From Priapulus caudatus (lineage: Eukaryota; Priapulida; Priapulimorpha; Priapulimorphida; Priapulidae), in the NCBI RefSeq assembly GCF_000485595.1, contig NW_014577576.1:166696-194049 (forward strand): DNA of 27,354 nucleotides, given 5' to 3'. A program made the position numbers and the translations under genes. Under the pieces are notes generated by a model. That model saw only the letters and a program-made list of their open reading frames with translations, had not been told where the DNA came from and did no database searches. This document shows, one piece after another, positions 23,501 through 27,354 of this stretch. Position 1 is the first letter of the stretch; every line of letters starts with the position of its first letter.

Positions 23501-24873
23501 TGTTTACCGTTTACATCACCGTACACCTTCTATCTACGTCTACTGTCTACAAACGTATATTCAACGCTACATTACGACAAGTCAGTTTTAGGAGGAGAGA
23601 AGGAAGAAAAATGTTACGGTATTCTGTTAAAGCGGTATTTCAGAAAATAGACATTTTCATAATGGACATTTTGCCAAACGTGCAGTAGTAATTATTTTGG
23701 ATAGTCTAAATGAGACATAGATCTACAAGTTTAGAGTTTGGTTGAGTTTGCAGTCTAAAAAAGGAGGAGTGTAATGTATTAGGTTTTCAATAGAGTAATA
23801 TTATTTGGCTTGCAGTGGCGCCGCCCACGCGGTTCTACCAGAGAAATAAAAGATGGATGATTATACAACAAGCTATTTAATATTAGTCCTTTACTAAGGC
23901 GTGAGCCGGGCCATAGAGCCGAGGTGCGAGGACATAACAGGAGGAAATACGAAATTGTGGCACAAATCTCAACGGCTCGACCTATGCTCTTAATATTCGA
24001 TGTATAGTGTGATGGGAGGAAACCATCACCAGCGCAAAATTGAGGTCAGCAGTCAAAGGCAGTGGGGGAAAGGTCAGGTATCAAAACTTTTCTGAGACAT
24101 GGTCTAACGGACCGAGTGCAAAACTTTTTGTTTCAGCGCTGACCTATCATTTTTATTACTTTATTGAAAGGATTGTGAAATCTACTCTCTGCTGACGTGC
24201 GAAGAGTAAGTGTCTGATAACCTTTTGACCCTCAAGAGGAGGGTTAAACATGGATTTGTTGACTGTTAACAAAGGACTGAACTGCTTTTGCTATTAGAGC
24301 CAATAAACAACAGAAATCTAGTGTAACAAGAGTTTTAGTTTCAGTCCTATATGCAATAGACATTCTGAGTCTTATTTTATACATTTTTTAGCAAGCCACC
24401 AATTAGTGAGACTTATAATACTCTATATCACTCTTACCAATGCAATTTTCATGATACTTACTGAGCCATGTACCTTCATAGCAGATGCCAGTGGAAGCAC
24501 AAGTATGCTTTCCATAACCTTGTCTCTCTATCACACCTCCATCTAGGATAACATATTCACCCTCTGGTAAACAAGAAAAGTAAACAAGCAATGTTATTAT
24601 CTTGTGAGCTTATCGTGTTTGCCACTGGCTTCAAAACAGTTGCCAAAAATTCTATAAATTATATGTGTGATAGATTCTGACCATCGATTTTTAATAATAT
24701 GGTGTGACTTGCATGATGCATTTGCAATCAGTCTAGTAAAGTGCAAATGTGTCAGACACCTGTCAATTCTGCATTTGTGTTTTATCTAGTCTTTGCTTAC
24801 CATATTTATCACCATTTGGAAAAATGAAAATTCCAACTGTATGACTACTCTGGTTGACAGTGCTGCTATCCAT
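17516..24873 (-). CDS. MORN2: MORN2-like MORN-repeat protein, four coding exons
   Basis: Small MORN-repeat protein. Coding exons in transcript order: 24873-24801 (ATG at 24873-24871), 24563-24462, 17994-17850 and 17618-17516 (TGA at 17518-17516). Donors are GTAAGC, GTAAGT and GTGAAA; every acceptor is AG. Phases join to an uninterrupted 140-residue protein. MORN-type units follow one another: FIFPNGDKYEGEY, then GYGKHTCASTGICYEGTW, then GAIYEGHFKNNKFHGAGKY, then WPDGMSCVGQF, then HSWVGTFRG. The order and the C-terminal LQLHLQV match vertebrate MORN2, which ends in a similar Leu/Lys/His tail. MORN2 has been linked to LC3-associated phagocytosis and to spermatogenesis; MORN repeats bind membranes or cytoskeleton. 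Intron 2 (17995-24461) contains a 5.64-kb gypsy element. For the last exon the acceptor TTAATTAG before 17618 keeps frame; the nearer CAAG at 17611 does not. The gene converges on TMX3. Confidence 0.9.
18058..18296 (+). repeat. Older dispersed repeat, left part, split by gypsy insertion
   Basis: TTTTTAGCTCAGCTGACGAAG then GTCCGTCTGGCTGTCCGTCC and GGCACAAATCTTAAC. This type of repeat is frequent in marine invertebrate genomes. It resumes past the retrotransposon. Confidence 0.55.
18297..18465 (+). repeat. 5' LTR
   Basis: Starts TGTAATGTATTAGG and ends GAGGACATAACA; AATAAA at 18371-18376 is the likely poly(A) signal. Diverged from the 3' LTR mainly over 18320-18350. Confidence 0.9.
18467..18484 (+). 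other. Primer-binding site
   Basis: TGGCGGCCAGATGAGACG begins one base after the 5' LTR; TGG pairs with a tRNA CCA end. The primer tRNA species was not determined. Confidence 0.6.
18889..19682 (+). pseudogene. gag: gypsy gag, broken
   Basis: Structural polyprotein of the retrotransposon, presumed to form cytoplasmic particles. It starts at ATG 18889 (ISLEIGAVRPFDM, WAKWKKSFQYFL), changes frame near 19058 and again before about 19170, then runs through PYERHVFRGLSQDSGETVDK, a typical gag core stretch. A first zinc knuckle (CYRCGKRGHFG) is cut by TGA at 19680-19682; a second (CRKCGRIGHFEKVC) follows in the same frame. The frame after that stop is shared with pol. The segment between the first frameshift and about 19170 looks shortened or scrambled compared with relatives. 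Confidence 0.85.
19683..22896 (+). pseudogene. pol: gypsy pol: protease, RT, RNase H, integrase, broken
   Basis: Enzymes for particle processing, reverse transcription and integration. Protease: VDTGASVSILP (about 19888-19920). RT: DWASPIVCVPKKDGSIRICG and FSKIDLSNAYQQ, stop TAA at 20544-20546, then YGIASAPSMFQ; the second catalytic motif reads RIDD (20640-20651), not the usual Y-x-D-D. A frameshift near 20975 leads into RNase H (ATDASPYGV; IEKEALAIVYGV; FTDHQPL). Integrase: HEGHQG..CTICQAV zinc finger, HVDFAE, SDNGPQF and NGAAERSVQ give the D, D, E set; a TGA lies between the first two (21989-21991) and a frameshift at about 22380 precedes a GPTSYLVRV..HVDHLLKF C-terminal module. No working enzyme is expected. 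Confidence 0.92.
22897..23756 (+). other. gypsy 3' untranslated stretch
   Basis: About 860 bp between the pol end and the polypurine tract. Short open frames (23179-23403, 23282-23650) show no fusion-protein, membrane or cleavage features of an env gene, so I see no third gene. Confidence 0.55.
23757..23769 (+). other. Polypurine tract
   Basis: AAAAAAGGAGGAG directly before the 3' LTR, the expected plus-strand priming site. Confidence 0.8.
23770..23939 (+). repeat. 3' LTR
   Basis: Same ends as the 5' LTR; AATAAA at 23845-23850. The differences from the 5' LTR include substitutions and 1-base indels, so the insertion is not very recent. Confidence 0.9.
23945..24290 (+). repeat. Older dispersed repeat, right part
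   Basis: Continues after the gypsy target duplication with GGCACAAATCTCAAC, resembling a block in the left part (GGCACAAATCTTAAC), and AGTCAAAGGCAGTGGGGGAA. It suggests an internally repeated unit that received the insertion. Confidence 0.5.
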
Positions 24874-25705
24874 GAAACTTGAAAACCTAGAAAGTCAACA
24901 AATGTGCAATCTTGAAAAATATTGCAGACACACTGATGCTATAGTAGGCCTATCACTTTGGTCTACAGAAATATTAGCCAGGTTTCCTTAGCTATTATTG
25001 CCTGGAAACGTCAGTTTACTTCAAAAAATTATGTTTGGTGCACTGAACGTTGGATACGCGTGAAATTTTCGTCATTCAAACTGGTAGACAAGGAGAGAAG
25101 TAAATGAAGAGAAAACAGAGAGGGAATTAAGAAGCCAGAGGTCTGAGGAATGTAGAAGTGAGTATAAGTGATACGGCCGAGTTAGAGAAGCTGGAAAATG
25201 ATGAGAAGGTTGAATTAACAAAAAAGACTATATGAATGGGGAGGAGGAAAGGTGGATAAAGGATAACTAATTTGGGATTCACATGGGGGAAGTGAAAATA
25301 AAACTAGAGGCACAGTGGAAGTGTGGTGCATTAGGTTGATATGCTGCCTCTTCTACAGCTATCTCAAAATCCTATCCAACTCGGTCCTCTAGCTCTCTAA
25401 CACATCCACTTCCTATATATATATTATATATATATATACACTCCTTTTCTATCCCACTATCAAACTTCTTGTCCACATTAAATTTTATCTACCTCCTCCT
25501 ATCTTTCCTACCTTTATCACTACAATGCATGTATGCAGGATGCGGATGTGCCCTTGGTACACTTAACCCCACTTTTCCTGCCGCGTTTGAAGCATCGATC
25601 TAGTCGTCCTCTAAATTTACTTGTAAACTTCACCTCAACAGTTTACCCATCGGTAACTTGGTCCCATCAGTTTTACCCAGCAACAGTTCCTCCTTTACAC
25701 GTCTT
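24874..25705. other. Upstream region of MORN2-like gene and intergenic sequence
   Basis: Likely holds the promoter and 5' UTR of the MORN2-like gene, though no TATA or initiator could be assigned. 25080-25330 is purine-rich and 25370-25525 pyrimidine-rich with a (TA)n at about 25417-25439; the two halves may be arms of a degenerate inverted repeat. No gene was recognised. Confidence 0.4.
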
Positions 25706-26094
25706 CAGGGGCGGCGCCAGGGTATTTTGATAGGGGGGCGAGGACGTTCGTTGCACTTGCTCAACGCAGTGGGGTGTATGAGGGTGTGTCCCGCCCCTAT
25801 CGAAGCTGTGGGAATTCTCTCGGAAAAAGGGCAGCAGGGAAGATTTGCCGTTGCCGATTTGGTGCAACTTTGAAGGCAAATTTCCCCTCAATTTGCAAAG
25901 AAAAATGGCATTAAGGGACAGAAAGCAAAAGCTAAATATAAGATAAAAAGGCCTCACGTTCGAGCCGTAACCAGCCGGCTCAAGTGGCTTTTTTCTTTGT
26001 TTCTTTCTTCCTTCTTCCCAATCCGATTCTTGCACATGATAGGGGGGGGGCGACTCCCCCAAGGTATGGTTGTGCCCCCTCTGGCGCCGCCCTG
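25706..26094. mobile_element. hAT-like non-autonomous element
   Basis: Ends CAGGGGCGGCGCCAG and CTGGCGCCGCCCTG; flanks CACGTCTT (25698-25705) and CACGTCCC (26095-26102) match at 6 of 8 positions, the 8-bp duplication of hAT elements. 389 bp; the open frames inside are composition effects. Confidence 0.75.
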
Positions 26095-26369
26095 CACGTC
26101 CCTTGGCTTGCCTTTACAATATACAGTTCCTAAGTTGGTACCTGCGAAACCTAGCAGATGACCAGACTGAAGAAACTGACGTCAGTATAAACACTTTCTT
26201 TCGACGTTATCGAATTATGACAATTTTTTGGAGCTTGTACTCTGTCCAAACAACACCTCTCTTACAAAATTGTCGAATGTTCGCATTCTCCCGCCTAGTT
26301 TCCGCTGGTGTTCTAGTTATCATTACCTTGTTTACCCGACTGTGGAAAGATCCTTTAATAAGTAATGAC
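26095..26369. other. No feature recognised
   Basis: Sequence between two small transposons. An open frame of 103 codons (26070-26381) overlaps the element border on both sides and is not recognised. Confidence 0.4.
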
Positions 26370-26659
26370 CAGGCCCGTTAGCCCAGCTTTACATTGGGGG
26401 ATTTCGTTTTGAATGTTGGGATTTGATGAGGGCGCGAAGCGACCGACAGCGAGGAGCAATAGCGACAGAGGCGGGGGGTAGGTGTGTCGGAATTGAGATG
26501 TGTGCATTATTACACCTAAAATGGAGGCTGACTGGTGCATACCTGAGGTGAAATTCTTGCAAATTTTCAAATGGAAAACTTTCTATTTTTTTTGCTTGGT
26601 GGGCTTGGGGGGGGGGGTCGTGCGAGACCCCCCCGAACCCCCCCTGCTATCGGGGCCTG
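26370..26659. mobile_element. Second CAGG-ended non-autonomous element
   Basis: Ends CAGGCCCGTTAGC and GCTATCGGGGCCTG are near mirrors; AATGAC directly flanks both (26364-26369, 26660-26665). Interior has G- and C-runs that fold on themselves (GGGGGGGTCGTGCGAGACCC and following C). 290 bp, non-coding, hAT-like by its ends. Confidence 0.68.
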
Positions 26660-27184
26660 AATGACGCCAGTGTAAGCTTTTCTGCCTAGTTGCATTTACT
26701 CCATGTGGTATTCAGTGGAAATGTATGGCAAACTGTTTTGGGGGAGGGGGCGTAGGGGGTGTGTTAATTTACTGTTAGACACACTTTCTTTATACATTCT
26801 ACACAGCCCTCTTTGCATCGTAGGATTATATATGCCTGAGCCATGGCCTGTGCCGTCCGTTCGTCATAAAACAGGGTACATTGTACTAGGGCCTGGGGCC
26901 TCGTAACTCCGGCTGCCCTCCTCACCTAAGTGAGGAGGCCTCCCCACTCATGTTGCTCCACATCACAACGTGTACCTGTCCCCAGAGACTAACGAATACA
27001 CGTACCTCTCCTACCCACAGGCACTTGGAGCATATGGTCAATAAAATCATAATGCTAATAAATACGCACAATCTATCTACATACCGAAAGTCTTAATGTT
27101 TCCTCGTACTCTCTTTCACGCTATTATTGCCGACGAATTTCCTGTAAATGGCCGTCCAATACATGCTGCAATGTGGCAACAAAC
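26660..27184. other. Intergenic, with one perfect hairpin
   Basis: CCTCCTCAC-CTAA-GTGAGGAGG at 26917-26938 is a perfect 9-bp stem, in a GC-richer stretch; its role is unknown. No coding signal was recognised elsewhere. Confidence 0.45.
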
Positions 27185-27308
27185 CACTGGCGGCCGCACA
27201 TTGCTCCGCTGCACACTGACACTTATAATATATAGTTAAGTGTACTTAATAATTCTACTATATATTATAAGTGTAGATTGCAGGCGGGAGCAATGGCGGC
27301 CGCCAGTG
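27185..27308. mobile_element. Small palindromic MITE with NotI-like ends
   Basis: CACTGGCGGCCGC at the left, GCGGCCGCCAGTG at the right; inner arms CATTGCTCC/GGAGCAAT and ACACTTATAATATATAG/CTATATATTATAAGTGT also pair. 124 bp. No clear target duplication. Confidence 0.7.
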
Positions 27309-27354
27309 TTTGTGCACATGAGCAATTTGGACATTTACAGAATGTCGGTAGAAG

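Larger units (their letters stand above)
18297..23939 (+). mobile_element. Decayed Ty3/gypsy LTR retrotransposon
   Basis: Complete in outline: 5' LTR, primer-binding site, gag with zinc knuckles, protease, reverse transcriptase, RNase H, integrase, polypurine tract, 3' LTR, and a GGAGG target duplication (18292-18296, 23940-23944). At least three in-frame stops and several frameshifts break gag-pol, so this copy is dead. It sits in intron 2 of the MORN2-like gene, antisense to it. Very short LTRs and gag-pol largely in one frame suit the Mag/SURL-type branch, but placement needs a tree. Confidence 0.93.

Noticed and set aside
23179-23650. Possible env gene in the gypsy element
   Set aside because: Overlapping short frames without signal peptide, fusion or anchor features.
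25673-26062. 129-codon minus-strand open frame
   Set aside because: Falls almost entirely within a hAT-like non-autonomous element and lacks protein-like motifs.
1-27354. CRISPR arrays, bacterial operons, rRNA
   Set aside because: None seen; split genes and eukaryotic transposons exclude a prokaryotic reading.

Overview
This is an AT-rich, transposon-dense stretch of animal nuclear genome. It holds two split genes with GT-AG introns, both bilaterian families, arranged tail to tail. On the plus strand lies most of a TMX3-type protein disulfide isomerase: ten coding exons between 8138 and 15343, with the 5' exons not found. On the minus strand lies a complete four-exon MORN2-type gene, with its start codon at 24871-24873 and stop at 17516-17518. 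Dispersed repeats of the kind common in marine invertebrates (for example at 18058-18296 and 23945-24290) and many small DNA transposons fit a marine invertebrate, but the species cannot be named from this window.

Layout. 1-2726: no convincing gene; one TTAA-flanked MITE with a telomere-like core, a minisatellite, and a short motif-rich repeat. 2727-6518: a very large imperfect inverted repeat with two arms of about 1.6 kb around a 580-bp centre. Each arm carries a decayed copy of the same protein-coding sequence. 6519-8137: repeats, a tRNA-like block and a second TTAA MITE ending about 50 bp before a TMX3 exon. 8138-15343: TMX3 exons; the introns hold a 1.8-kb hAT-like element and a 587-bp nearly perfect palindrome. 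15344-17515: 3' region shared by the two convergent genes, with a mariner-like MITE. 17516-24873: MORN2-like gene; its second intron contains a decayed Ty3/gypsy retrotransposon of 5.64 kb with 169/170-bp LTRs and a 5-bp target duplication, itself inserted in an older repeat. 24874-27354: intergenic, with two hAT-like non-autonomous elements and one small palindromic MITE.

The two host genes do not form a pathway. TMX3 is an ER membrane oxidoreductase. MORN2 is a small membrane- or cytoskeleton-associated MORN-repeat protein. No clearly new gene system was found; the most unusual structures are the 3.8-kb inverted repeat carrying mirrored gene remnants and the fresh-looking 587-bp intronic palindrome.
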